From: Synechococcaceae cyanobacterium
Lineage (GTDB): Bacteria; Cyanobacteriota; Cyanobacteriia; PCC-6307; Cyanobiaceae
Length of the DNA stretch: 64,000 nucleotides
Direction of reading: 5' to 3'
Assembly (NCBI GenBank): GCA_947378425.1
Contig: CANCJV010000002.1
Location: forward strand, 1 to 64,000
Positions within the stretch are counted from its first letter, which is position 1. Every line of letters begins with the position of its first letter. The notes below the pieces were generated by a model. It saw nothing but the letters and a program-made list of their open reading frames with translations. It did not search any database and had not been told where the DNA came from. The position numbers were made by a program, and so were the translations under genes. Of this stretch, positions 1-8,274 are shown piece after piece.

Positions 1-106
1 GCACACCGAACCAGCCCACATAGAGGCGGTTGTTGGTGGAGGTGACCCACTCGCAGAACTGATTCCACGCCGAGGCGCCGGAGCGCTGTTGGATTGTGGC
101 GGTCAT
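1..106 (-). CDS. psbA: Photosystem II D1 protein, N-terminal fragment
   Basis: The gene runs off the left edge, so only the first 35 codons are visible. Reading leftward from the ATG at 104-106 the protein starts [12 protein letters not shown] and continues [23 protein letters not shown], the conserved stromal N-terminus of D1 leading into the first membrane helix. D1 is the reaction-centre subunit that carries P680, pheophytin and QB ligands and is constantly replaced under light. No gene lies between it and the divergent radical SAM gene at 624; the intergenic region holds its promoter and leader. Which psbA copy of the genome this is cannot be told from the fragment. Confidence 0.95.
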   Translation of the reverse strand, partial: MTATIQQRSGASAWNQFCEWVTSTNNRLYVGWFGV

Positions 107-190
107 GAGGTCGAGAGGTGATGTCCGCGATGGCAGGTCGAGTGGCCTGAATCGGGGACGGGATGGAAGGGCGGAATCCCGCCAAAACAA

Positions 191-219
191 ATGTAACGGA
201 AGATTGCGCGCTCTGTAAA
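191..219 (-). promoter_or_regulatory. Candidate psbA promoter
   Basis: On the minus strand a TTTACA hexamer (214-219) is followed after exactly 17 bases by TTACAT (191-196), upstream of psbA. TTTACA is a good -35 element; TTACAT is a poor match to TATAAT, so the -10 assignment is tentative. It would give a leader of about 80 bases. Confidence 0.35.
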
Positions 220-623
220 GCGGGCTTCATGAAGAAAATCTGAGGGCCGGCTCGGCCGCCCGGAAGGGCCTGGGGAGCAGGGTTACGGGCAGGCGCAGCC
301 GGGGCCTGCGGCCGGGGTCAGCGATGGGAGTCGATGGCTCCGGGGCGAATAAGGGCTGGGCTGCCGGTGGCTGGCGCGGGTGCTGGACTCCGTGGCCGCT
401 CGGGCGGGTTACCGCTCCGCAGACCTTCGCTCCTGGCCGCCCCGGCAAGGGCCGCCGCCGAGGGGGCAGCGCTGCTCAACAGAGGTGGTGTCAGGAGTCG
501 GTCGCAGTGACTGGTGGCAGGGGTGGGCAGGGGTTGGTGGCCGCGTCGCCAGGGCCCTGGTCGCCGGCCCCTTGGCCGCCCGGCTGAGGTTGTTAGCGTC
601 CCGGCACTCCGATCCGGCCCACC
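220..623. other. psbA upstream intergenic region
   Basis: About 400 GC-rich bases between the psbA promoter and the divergent radical SAM gene. Open frames on both strands show only Pro/Arg/Gly-rich chance translations without recognisable domains. I see no RNA gene or repeat. Confidence 0.5.
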
Positions 624-2195
624 GTGAGCGACCACCGGGTGCTGCTGGTGCGCCTCCCCTGCAACCCCATCTTCCCGATCGGCCCGATCTACCTGGCCGA
701 TCACCTGCACAAGCAGTTCCCGGCCATGGCCCAGCGGATCCTCGATCTGGCGGCCCTGCCCCTGCTGGATGTGGAGAGCGTCCTGCTGGCCACGGTGGCG
801 ACCTTCCAGCCCACCCTGCTGGTCTTCTCCTGGCGCGACATCCAGATCTATGCGCCGGTGGACGGCCGCGGCGGTAATCCGCTGCAGAACTCGTTTGAAG
901 TCTTCTACGCTCGCAATCCGCTGCTGCGGCTGCGCGGTGCCCTCGGCGGCCTGAAGCTGATGGGGGCCTATTACGGCGAGCTCTGGCGCAACCTGGCCCT
1001 GGTGCGCCGCGGGCTCAGGCGGGCGCGGCGCTTCTGTCCCGAGGCGCGGGCCCTGATCGGCGGCGGCGCCGTCAGCGTCTTCTACGAACAGTTGGGCAGC
1101 CGGCTGCCCGCCGGCACCGTCATCTCCGTGGGGGAGGGGGAAGTGCTGCTGGAGAAGCTGATCCGGGGAGAGTCGCTAGCGGCCGAGCGCTGTTATCTGG
1201 CTGGTGAGGCGCCGCGGCCCGGCCTGATCCACGAGCAGCCCGCCTCGATCGAGAAGACCGCTTGCAACTACGACTACATCGCTTCGATCTGGCCCCAGCT
1301 GGACTGGTATCTCGATGGTGGTGACTTCTACGTGGGGGTCCAGACCAAGCGGGGCTGCCCCCACAACTGTTGCTACTGCGTCTACACCGTGATCGAGGGC
1401 AAGGCGGTGCGCCTCAACCCGGTGGAGGAGGTGGTGAAGGAGATGCGCCAGCTCTATGACCGCGGCGTGCGCGGCTTCTGGTTCACCGACGCCCAGTTCA
1501 TCCCGGCCCGCCGCCAGATCGAGGACGCCAAGGAGCTGCTGCGGGCGATCGCGGCGGACGGCATGACCGACATCCGCTGGGCGGCCTACATCCGGGCCGA
1601 CAACCTCGATGCCGAGCTGGCCGAGCTGATGGTGGCCACCGGCATGAGCTACTTCGAGATCGGCATCACCTCCGGCTCCCAGGAGCTGGTGCGCAAGATG
1701 CGCATGGGCTACAACCTGCGCACCGTGCTCGAGAGCTGCCGGCTGCTGGCGCGGGCCGGCTTCCGCGAGCACGTGTCGGTCAACTACTCGTTCAACGTCA
1801 TCGACGAACGGCCCGAGACGATCCGTCAGACCGTCGCCTATCACCGCGAGCTCGAGCGGATCTTCGGTGCCGACAAGGTGGAGCCGGCGATCTTCTTCAT
1901 CGGCCTGCAGCCCCACACCCACCTGGAGCAGTACGCCTTCGAGCAGGGTTCACTGAGGCCCGGCTATAACCCGATGAGCATGATGCCCTGGACTGCCCGT
2001 CAGCTGCTCTGGAACCCCGAGCCGATGGGCAGCACCTTCGGCCGCATCTGCCTGGAGGCCTTCCGTCAGAATCCCTCCGACTTCGGCCGCACCGTGATGG
2101 CCCTGCTGGAGCGGGACTACGGCTGCGCACCGCTGGATGAGGCTCTGCACGCACCGGTGCAGGGCCGGCGGGCCCTGGCCCAGGCCGTGCGCTGA
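624..2195 (+). CDS. B12-binding-type radical SAM protein next to psbA
   Basis: A 523-residue protein beginning with GTG (ACCGTGAGCGAC). It has an N-terminal cobalamin-binding-like region (about 1-200), then a radical SAM core with the CxxxCxxC cluster motif in RGCPHNCCYC (Cys245, Cys249, Cys252) and a downstream FEIGITSGSQ strand typical of the family. The motif binds a 4Fe-4S cluster that cleaves S-adenosylmethionine. I recall related proteins in picocyanobacteria labelled photosystem II high light acclimation radical SAM protein, and the divergent position beside psbA fits that, but the substrate is unknown. The methyltransferase gene starts 11 bases downstream, suggesting one operon. Confidence 0.85.
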   Translation: MSDHRVLLVRLPCNPIFPIGPIYLADHLHKQFPAMAQRILDLAALPLLDVESVLLATVATFQPTLLVFSWRDIQIYAPVDGRGGNPLQNSFEVFYARNPLLRLRGALGGLKLMGAYYGELWRNLALVRRGLRRARRFCPEARALIGGGAVSVFYEQLGSRLPAGTVISVGEGEVLLEKLIRGESLAAERCYLAGEAPRPGLIHEQPASIEKTACNYDYIASIWPQLDWYLDGGDFYVGVQTKRGCPHNCCYCVYTVIEGKAVRLNPVEEVVKEMRQLYDRGVRGFWFTDAQFIPARRQIEDAKELLRAIAADGMTDIRWAAYIRADNLDAELAELMVATGMSYFEIGITSGSQELVRKMRMGYNLRTVLESCRLLARAGFREHVSVNYSFNVIDERPETIRQTVAYHRELERIFGADKVEPAIFFIGLQPHTHLEQYAFEQGSLRPGYNPMSMMPWTARQLLWNPEPMGSTFGRICLEAFRQNPSDFGRTVMALLERDYGCAPLDEALHAPVQGRRALAQAVR

Positions 2196-2206
2196 GGGGG
2201 CGGGCG

Positions 2207-2977
2207 ATGGCGATTCGCAATGTGGCTGGCGACGACAGCCTGAGCATCTTCGAGCGCAGCTGGCAGACGTATCACCTGCTGGTGGCCCATGATCTGATGC
2301 AGCACCACGCCCTAGGACAGGCGTTGGAGCAGCGCCTGAGGGCCTGGTTGCCGGAGCGAGCGGTTGCGGGGCTGTCGAGCACTCTGGCCATGGCGGATCT
2401 GGCCTGCGGCGATCTCACGACCCTGGCACCGCTGCTGCGGCGACTGCCGCTGCGACAGCTGGAGGCGGTGGATGCGGCGGTGGGTGTGCTGCCGCAGGCG
2501 GAGGCGCGGCTGGGAGCTGTTCCCTATCCCTGCCACTGGCGGGCGATGGATCTGCTGCACTGGGCCGAGAGCGGAGCCAACCAGCCCTCAGGGCCCTGGG
2601 ATCTGATCACCTGCCTCTTCGGCCTCCACCATCTGGCCGATGCCGACAAGTGGTGCTTCCTGGAGCTGGTGCCCCGCCAGCTGGCCCCCGGCGGGCGGCT
2701 GTTGATCGGCGATCTCTTCCGCCAGCCTTTGGAGACCCGTCAGGCATTTCTGGAGCGCTACTGGGCCCGGGTGAACAGCTGGACCGTCCTGAAGCCGCCC
2801 AGCCGGCGGCTGGTGATCGATCACATGGCCAGCAGCGACTATCCCGCCGAGGGTGAGCAGTTCGTGGCCACGGCCGAGTCCCTGGGCTGGCAGGTCCGCT
2901 GGCTCTGGCACGGGCCCGATCAGGCCGAGGGGCTCCTCGAGCTGGGGCGCCCGGGCGAACAGCTCGAGGAGGCCTGA
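2207..2977 (+). CDS. Class I SAM-dependent methyltransferase
   Basis: A 256-residue protein with a Rossmann-type methyltransferase fold: motif I ADLACGDLT near residue 65, a Trp-Asp-Leu-Ile-Thr-Cys-Leu-Phe segment with GLHHL near 130, and LAPGGRLLIGD near 160. The ATG at 2207 is preceded by a G-rich stretch (GAGGGGGCGGG) that can act as ribosome-binding site and overlaps the end of the radical SAM gene region. Tight spacing suggests co-transcription and perhaps a shared pathway. The substrate is not indicated. Confidence 0.8.
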   Translation: MAIRNVAGDDSLSIFERSWQTYHLLVAHDLMQHHALGQALEQRLRAWLPERAVAGLSSTLAMADLACGDLTTLAPLLRRLPLRQLEAVDAAVGVLPQAEARLGAVPYPCHWRAMDLLHWAESGANQPSGPWDLITCLFGLHHLADADKWCFLELVPRQLAPGGRLLIGDLFRQPLETRQAFLERYWARVNSWTVLKPPSRRLVIDHMASSDYPAEGEQFVATAESLGWQVRWLWHGPDQAEGLLELGRPGEQLEEA

Positions 2978-3082
2978 TTCTTCTGCTGCGCCGGCACCCT
3001 GTTGAGGCGCCGGCAGCCTGGAAGCTCCTCCCTGCGGCTGGTCAGAGGCGCAGCCGGGCCTGTCGATCGGCAGGGGCCGGCT

Positions 3083-3952
3083 TCAGGGGGTGAGGCTCTG
3101 GATCTGGGGAGGCCACCAGCGCCGCCGCGCCATCAGCAGCAGCGCCAGCCCCAGCCAGCCGACGACGCCACCGAGGGGGTTGGCGAAGGCGCCACCGGGG
3201 CCCTGCAGCCAGAGCGGGGTGTCCGGAGCGATGGTCAGCAGTCCGTGCTGCAACAGAAACCAGCCCCCCACCAGGCCGCCGTGCAGGCCGATGGCCCCGT
3301 GCAGCGCCCCGGCATCGGCGCGGCGCTGCAGGGCCAGGGCCAGCCCCAGCATCAACAGGCCACCGAGCAGCCCCAGGCTGGCGAGCGGCCCGAGGTTGAA
3401 GCGGGTGTGCACAAGGCTGAACAGCACGGCCTGGAGGACCATGGCGCGTTGATCGCCTCTGGCACCGCCTCCGAGCTGCAGGGCCAGTTCGCCCCAGAGC
3501 CAGCCGCGGAACAGCAGTTCTTCGGCCAGCCCCACCCCCAGGATCAGAGCCAGGGCATTCCATAGGTCGCCGCTGTGCAGGTGGCCCTGCCAGTGGCCAT
3601 GGCCGCTGGCCAGCAGCACCAGGGCGATCAACAGCAGCAGCAGCAGGGCTTTCAACAGTCCCCGCAGCAGGGCGCGCCCGGCGATCCGCCAGGGCCGGGC
3701 CAGTCCGAGCGTCCGCCAGGGATGGGAGGCGCCCCAGACGCGCCGCAGCCGCAGGGGCAGGCTGCCCAACAACAAGGCGAAGGCGAGGAGAGTGCCGATC
3801 AGGGAGCGCTGCTCGGCGCCCCAGCCCGGCAGCAGGCCGGCCAGCGGCAGCACCAGCAGCCAGCCAGCGACGTAGAGGAGCGGGATGTAGAGAAGGGTGC
3901 CTATCCAGCGGGGGCCCCGGGCGCCAGGGGGAAGGTCGCTGGCGGTCGCCAT
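3083..3952 (-). CDS. CPBP-family intramembrane metalloprotease
   Basis: A 289-residue, strongly hydrophobic protein with six or more membrane segments. The family signature is present: EELLFRGW (motif 1, Glu-Glu plus Arg) around residue 142, HTRFN (motif 2) near 181 and a further His in ALHGAIGLHGG near 220. CPBP proteases (the Abi/CAAX-like group) cleave substrates in the membrane; targets in cyanobacteria are mostly unknown. It starts directly after the stop of clpS (TGAATG), so the two genes are coupled on the minus strand. Confidence 0.85.
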   Translation of the reverse strand: MATASDLPPGARGPRWIGTLLYIPLLYVAGWLLVLPLAGLLPGWGAEQRSLIGTLLAFALLLGSLPLRLRRVWGASHPWRTLGLARPWRIAGRALLRGLLKALLLLLLIALVLLASGHGHWQGHLHSGDLWNALALILGVGLAEELLFRGWLWGELALQLGGGARGDQRAMVLQAVLFSLVHTRFNLGPLASLGLLGGLLMLGLALALQRRADAGALHGAIGLHGGLVGGWFLLQHGLLTIAPDTPLWLQGPGGAFANPLGGVVGWLGLALLLMARRRWWPPQIQSLTP

Positions 3953-4285
3953 TCAGCTCTCCGGTTCGATCGTGCTGGTGAGCCCCTTGGCTTTGAGGGT
4001 TTCGCAGTAGAACTCCGCCGGCTCGATGTCGCAGACGATCACCAGCCCCACGCCGGTGTTGTGGGCCTCCAGCATCACGGCAATGGCGTCCTGCTCGCTC
4101 AGCGAGGGCACCACCTGGCGCAGGGTGCCGACCACGTACTCCATCGAGTTGACCGGGTCGTTGTGGAGCAGCACCTTGTAGCGGGGCGAGGGCTTGCGCA
4201 CCCGCTGCTGTTCCTTCTCGATGACGGCGGCACCGCCGGTTTCCCGGCCTGGGGTCTGGGTGGCAACAACCGTGCTGGGCATCAA
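3953..4285 (-). CDS. clpS: ATP-dependent Clp protease adaptor ClpS
   Basis: A 110-residue protein with the ClpS core: PRYKVLLHNDPVNSMEYVVGTLRQV, the conserved acid pocket of the adaptor, then a MLEAHNTGVGLV helix with the usual His. ClpS delivers N-degron substrates to ClpC/ClpA-type unfoldases in the cytoplasm. The first 30 residues are a variable extension; the alternative Met at residue 2 makes little difference. It is the first gene of a two-gene unit with the CPBP protease. Confidence 0.93.
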   Translation of the reverse strand: MMPSTVVATQTPGRETGGAAVIEKEQQRVRKPSPRYKVLLHNDPVNSMEYVVGTLRQVVPSLSEQDAIAVMLEAHNTGVGLVIVCDIEPAEFYCETLKAKGLTSTIEPES

Positions 4286-4376
4286 CGCAAAACCGCTTCC
4301 TGGACCGCCACTTTACGGAGGAGCTCATGGAGTTGGGTGGGACTAAATTCACGTCTCCCTATGGCCGGGATGCGGC

Positions 4377-5630
4377 TTGGTGCCTGAGGCGTCCCTGATC
4401 CCCACTACGGGATGCCGGCGTTCCCAGGCTCCAGCCAGAAGCACTTTGGGAATCCGTCGGTCCCCAGGTCGTGCTCCCTGGGTCAGGTGGCCAGCGGCGT
4501 TGCTGGGGCTGGCTGCCCTGGGGGTTGCGGCGGCCAACGCCAGCCAGGCCTGGTCGCGGCTGGCGGATCGCCAGGCAGATCGCGCTGGCCATTGCGTCGT
4601 TATCGATAACGACTACGACATTGATGACATGATGGCCATGCCGATGGTGATCGCCAATCGGCATGTAACGGCGATTGTGCAGACCGAGGGCTACACGCTT
4701 CCAGCTCAGGCAGCACCTGCCGCTGATGCCCTGGTCAATCCCAAGGGGGAGATCCTTCGGGTTAAACCCATCCCCATCATTGTCGGGGGAAAGCAGGCTG
4801 CACCGCCGGATGGGCGGGCATGGCCATGGTTGCCGTTCTTCAGGGCCATGATGCATCGCTCCAACGGCCTGCTCGCCGTCCCTGGGACCCCCTGGCGAGA
4901 GGAGGCCGACTATCCAGGGGCGATTGCGAGGGCCGTTGCCGATTGCACACGGGTCTCAGTGCTGCTGACAGCACCCTTCACCTCGTTCATCCATTACGCA
5001 CCCTTGATCCGGGAGAAGCTGGATCAGGTTGTGATCACTGGCAGGAGATTCGCCGATCGCTCCAGGGCACCAGGTGATGCTTCCTTCAACTGCCGGTACG
5101 ACATTGCGGCCTGTCAAGCTGCCATGGCTCAGCTGGCGACCCTGAAAGCGTTCTTTGTGGATCTGCCCCATTCCCCCGATTGCCAACCTGCGGCAGTGCA
5201 GCCAGGCCACTGCTACTCCCCCAGCTTTGCCATGGTTGCCGGCGTTGCCGATGTTGGGAGGGGTCGGTCTGGGGGGCTGGTGGGCCAGGGACTGACCGGG
5301 CGGCTCAGGCGGGCTCTGATCAACGGGATTCGTTGTTCCTCGTTGTACACAACCCCGGCCACGATCGGCAGGCCCTGCACTTCCCTGTCCACATGGGAGC
5401 CCGCGGCTGTCGCCAGGGGACCGGGTGGCCGGATGTTGCTTTGGGATCAGGCGACGGCGATCTTTCTCCTCGATCCACGTCGCTTTGCTGAAGGCGACCC
5501 TCTGGGCCAACTGTTGTTGGCTGGTCAACAGCGGCAGCCCAGGCTGCTCCATGGCTCTCACCTGGCTACGGCGAACACCCTTCGCGCTCTCTGGACCGAC
5601 TGGACGAATCGTGCCGCCAAGTTTCCATAG
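4377..5630 (+). CDS. Nucleoside hydrolase-like protein, probably exported
   Basis: The longest frame is 417 residues. The mature part begins HCVVIDNDYDIDDMMAM, the Asp-rich calcium/ribose-binding motif of inosine-uridine nucleoside hydrolases (classically DTDPGxDD), and further on has LLTAPFTSF and PSFAMVAG segments of that fold. A hydrophobic segment WPAALLGLAALGVAAANASQ precedes it, so the protein is probably secreted to the periplasm. The start is uncertain: TTG at 4377, GTG at 4380, or the TTG at 4446, which gives a neat signal peptide. The following transporter overlaps its end. A role in scavenging nucleosides is an inference from the fold. Confidence 0.7.
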   Translation: MVPEASLIPTTGCRRSQAPARSTLGIRRSPGRAPWVRWPAALLGLAALGVAAANASQAWSRLADRQADRAGHCVVIDNDYDIDDMMAMPMVIANRHVTAIVQTEGYTLPAQAAPAADALVNPKGEILRVKPIPIIVGGKQAAPPDGRAWPWLPFFRAMMHRSNGLLAVPGTPWREEADYPGAIARAVADCTRVSVLLTAPFTSFIHYAPLIREKLDQVVITGRRFADRSRAPGDASFNCRYDIAACQAAMAQLATLKAFFVDLPHSPDCQPAAVQPGHCYSPSFAMVAGVADVGRGRSGGLVGQGLTGRLRRALINGIRCSSLYTTPATIGRPCTSLSTWEPAAVARGPGGRMLLWDQATAIFLLDPRRFAEGDPLGQLLLAGQQRQPRLLHGSHLATANTLRALWTDWTNRAAKFP

Positions 5631-6939
5631 CCCGTCCACGTTGCGGGGACTCTGGGGCACCAGATCCTTTCGTGTCTTCTGGATCGCCAGCACGTTGTCG
5701 GCTCTGGGGACGAGTGCCTATGTGATGGCGTTGACCTGGCTCACGGCCCGGTTCTACGGGGCCCATGGCATCGCCCTTCTGGCGTTGGGATATGGCATTC
5801 CCCAGATCTTGCTCGAGCTGTTCGGTGGTGCCGCTGCCGATCACATGCGCCGGCGAAAGTCCTATGCCCTGACCGAGAGCAGCCTGTTGCTGGTCGCGCT
5901 ATTGCTGTGGCTTGTGTCAACACGAGGGGTCGTCCCCCTCTGGTTGCTGGTGGTTGTCAGTGCCGGCAATGGCATCATCTCGTCGTTGGACACGCCGGCG
6001 CGCTCCGCCTTGATCGGTGAAATGGTGCGCCGGAAAGACCTGGTCACGGCTCAGCAGTTCTTCAGTGTGTCATCCCAGCTTGCCAACATTTTCGGCCCCG
6101 CCCTTGGTGGTGTTCTGCTGAGTGTCGGCGGGGGTGGTCAGGCTAATGAACAGGCAGCCTTTCTGTTCAATGTTTTCAGCTATGTGCCTGTTCTTCTGAG
6201 TTTGCCCCTGTTGCCAGGCGTCGCCTCTTCTGCTCCAGTGAGGCGTGAAAAACCGCATGTTCTGGATGTGGTGCGGGGTGTCCAGGAGGGCTTGAATTTC
6301 GTGCGCACGCATCGGAGCTTGGTGATTCTGATGCAGTTGCTGGCTGTTGTGATGGTGCTGGGTGGACCGTTCCAGCAACTCTTGCCCATCTTTGTACGTG
6401 ACTCTTCAATCCTTGAATCGTCCCATGTTGCCTATGCCGTGCTGCTCACTGCCGTTGGTTTGGGCGGCTTGGTTGGTTCGCTTCTGGGCGTGGCCCTGGC
6501 GGCGTCCAGGCAGCGGTTTCTTGCCCTGTCGATCGGGGCCCTGGGACTGGGCGGCGCAATCCTGCTCTTCACCACCAGTCAGATGATCCACTGGGCGAGC
6601 CTGTCTGCCTTTCTGGCGGGAGCCTGCAGCATCTTCACCGTCAATCTCGACACGGCGCTCCTCCAGGGGATGACACCCCTGGAGGTGCAGGGCCGGGTAT
6701 CCTCCATCGCCAGCCTTGGCAAAGGGCTCCAATCCCTCAGTGCAGCAGCGGCCAGCGCAGCGATTGAGCTCCTCCATGGAGTGCTGGGCCTGAGTCATTC
6801 CTGCGGGCTGATTCTGGCCCTGCTTGGTGGAGGGTTGATGGCCTGCACCCTGGGGTTGTGGCGTCCCCTGACGTCCCTGGCGACGGGTGCCGTCACCCCA
6901 GCTCTTCGGTTGCGGACGACGGATCAGGTCGACGGATGA
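5551..6939 (+). CDS. MFS transporter (EntS/MFS_3-like exporter)
   Basis: The open frame extends left to 5425, but the conserved part begins near LRGLWGTRSFRVFWIASTLSALG, so I place the start at the ATG at 5551; the GTG at 5611 is equally possible. About 12 hydrophobic helices follow, with the loop DHMRRRKSYALTESSLL between helices 2 and 3 and SLDTPARSALIGEMV after helix 4, typical of EntS-like major facilitator exporters. It overlaps the end of the nucleoside hydrolase gene, suggesting coupled expression. Substrate unknown. Confidence 0.82.
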   Translation: MALTWLRRTPFALSGPTGRIVPPSFHSPSTLRGLWGTRSFRVFWIASTLSALGTSAYVMALTWLTARFYGAHGIALLALGYGIPQILLELFGGAAADHMRRRKSYALTESSLLLVALLLWLVSTRGVVPLWLLVVVSAGNGIISSLDTPARSALIGEMVRRKDLVTAQQFFSVSSQLANIFGPALGGVLLSVGGGGQANEQAAFLFNVFSYVPVLLSLPLLPGVASSAPVRREKPHVLDVVRGVQEGLNFVRTHRSLVILMQLLAVVMVLGGPFQQLLPIFVRDSSILESSHVAYAVLLTAVGLGGLVGSLLGVALAASRQRFLALSIGALGLGGAILLFTTSQMIHWASLSAFLAGACSIFTVNLDTALLQGMTPLEVQGRVSSIASLGKGLQSLSAAAASAAIELLHGVLGLSHSCGLILALLGGGLMACTLGLWRPLTSLATGAVTPALRLRTTDQVDG

Positions 6940-6991
6940 GGTGGGATGGGGCGATCTCTGGGTTGCCTGACCTCCCCAGCGGGGGTGCCGG

Positions 6992-8227
6992 TCAGCCGGC
7001 CAGGGCGTTGGTGATGCGGCCCATCGCCTCCTCCACGTTCGCCCGGCTGTTGAAGGCCGAGAGGCGGAAGTAGCCCTCGCCGGCGGCACCGAAGCCACTG
7101 CCGGGGGTGCCGACCACATGGGCCTGGTTCAGCAACTTGTCGAAGAAGCTCCAGGAATCAAGGCCGTCAGGGGTTTTCAGCCACACATAGGGGGCCTGTT
7201 CGCCGCCATGAACGGTGATCCCGGCGGCGCTGAGTTCGCGGCGGATGATCGCGGCATTCTCCATGTAGAAGGCGACGAGGGCCTGCACCTGGGTCTGACC
7301 CTCAGGGGAGTAGACCGCCTCGGCACCCCGCTGCACGATGTAGCTGACGCCATTGAACTTGGTGCACTGGCGCCGGTTCCAGAGGGCCCAGAGCTCCACC
7401 TTCTCGCCGTTGGCGGCGGTGCCCATCAGCCCCCGGGGCACCACGGTGAGGGCGCAGCGGGTGCCGGTGAAGCCGGCGTTCTTGGAGAAGGAGCGGAACT
7501 CGATCGCGCAGTCGCGGGCGCCCTCGATCTCATAGATGGAATGGGGCAGCGCCGGATCCTGGATGAAGGCCTCATAGGCGGCGTCAAACAGGATCAGGGC
7601 GTCGTGGCGGCGGGCGTAGTCCACCCAGGCCTGCAGCTGCTCCCGGCTGGCGACGGCGCCGGTGGGGTTGTTGGGGAAGCAGAGGTAGATCAGGTCCACC
7701 GGATGCTCGGGGATTTCGGCGCTGAAGCCGTTGGCGGCGGTGATCGGCAGGTAGGTCAGTCCGCCGTAGCGGCCGGCGTCATCGGCCTCGCCGGTGCGGC
7801 CCGCCATCACGTTGCTGTCGACATACACCGGATAGACCGGATCGGTGACGGCGATGCGGTTGTCGGGGCCGAGGATGTCGAGGATGTTGCTGCTGTCGCA
7901 CTTGGAGCCGTCGGAGATGAAGATCTCCTCGGCGCTCACCTGGCAGCCGCGGGCCTGGAAATCGTGGCTGGCAATCGCCTCGCGCAGCCACAGGTAGCCC
8001 TGCTCGGGGCCGTAGCCATGGAAGCCGGCATGGGTTCCCATGTCATCGATGGCGGCCTTCATGGCGTTGCGGCAGGCCTCCGGCAGGGGCTCGGTGACAT
8101 CGCCGATGCCGAGGCGGATGATCGGTGCCGCCGGGTTGGCTTCGCTGAAGGCCTTGACGCGTCGCGCGATTTCCGGGAAGAGATAGCCCGCTTTGAGCTT
8201 GAGGTAGTTGCCGTTGACCTGGACCAT
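6992..8227 (-). CDS. dapL: LL-diaminopimelate aminotransferase
   Basis: A 411-residue fold-type I PLP enzyme, the usual DapL length. It opens [20 protein letters not shown] and has [27 protein letters not shown] and the PLP-lysine segment [14 protein letters not shown] (Lys249). DapL converts tetrahydrodipicolinate directly to LL-diaminopimelate using glutamate, the lysine/peptidoglycan route used by cyanobacteria, plants and Chlamydiae. It is divergent from the radical SAM gene at 8275, with only 47 bases between the starts. Confidence 0.95.
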   Translation of the reverse strand: MVQVNGNYLKLKAGYLFPEIARRVKAFSEANPAAPIIRLGIGDVTEPLPEACRNAMKAAIDDMGTHAGFHGYGPEQGYLWLREAIASHDFQARGCQVSAEEIFISDGSKCDSSNILDILGPDNRIAVTDPVYPVYVDSNVMAGRTGEADDAGRYGGLTYLPITAANGFSAEIPEHPVDLIYLCFPNNPTGAVASREQLQAWVDYARRHDALILFDAAYEAFIQDPALPHSIYEIEGARDCAIEFRSFSKNAGFTGTRCALTVVPRGLMGTAANGEKVELWALWNRRQCTKFNGVSYIVQRGAEAVYSPEGQTQVQALVAFYMENAAIIRRELSAAGITVHGGEQAPYVWLKTPDGLDSWSFFDKLLNQAHVVGTPGSGFGAAGEGYFRLSAFNSRANVEEAMGRITNALAG

Positions 8228-8274
8228 GGGGATTTCGGACGCTGTCGCGCGGGGTCTGATGGCGGGATTGTCCT

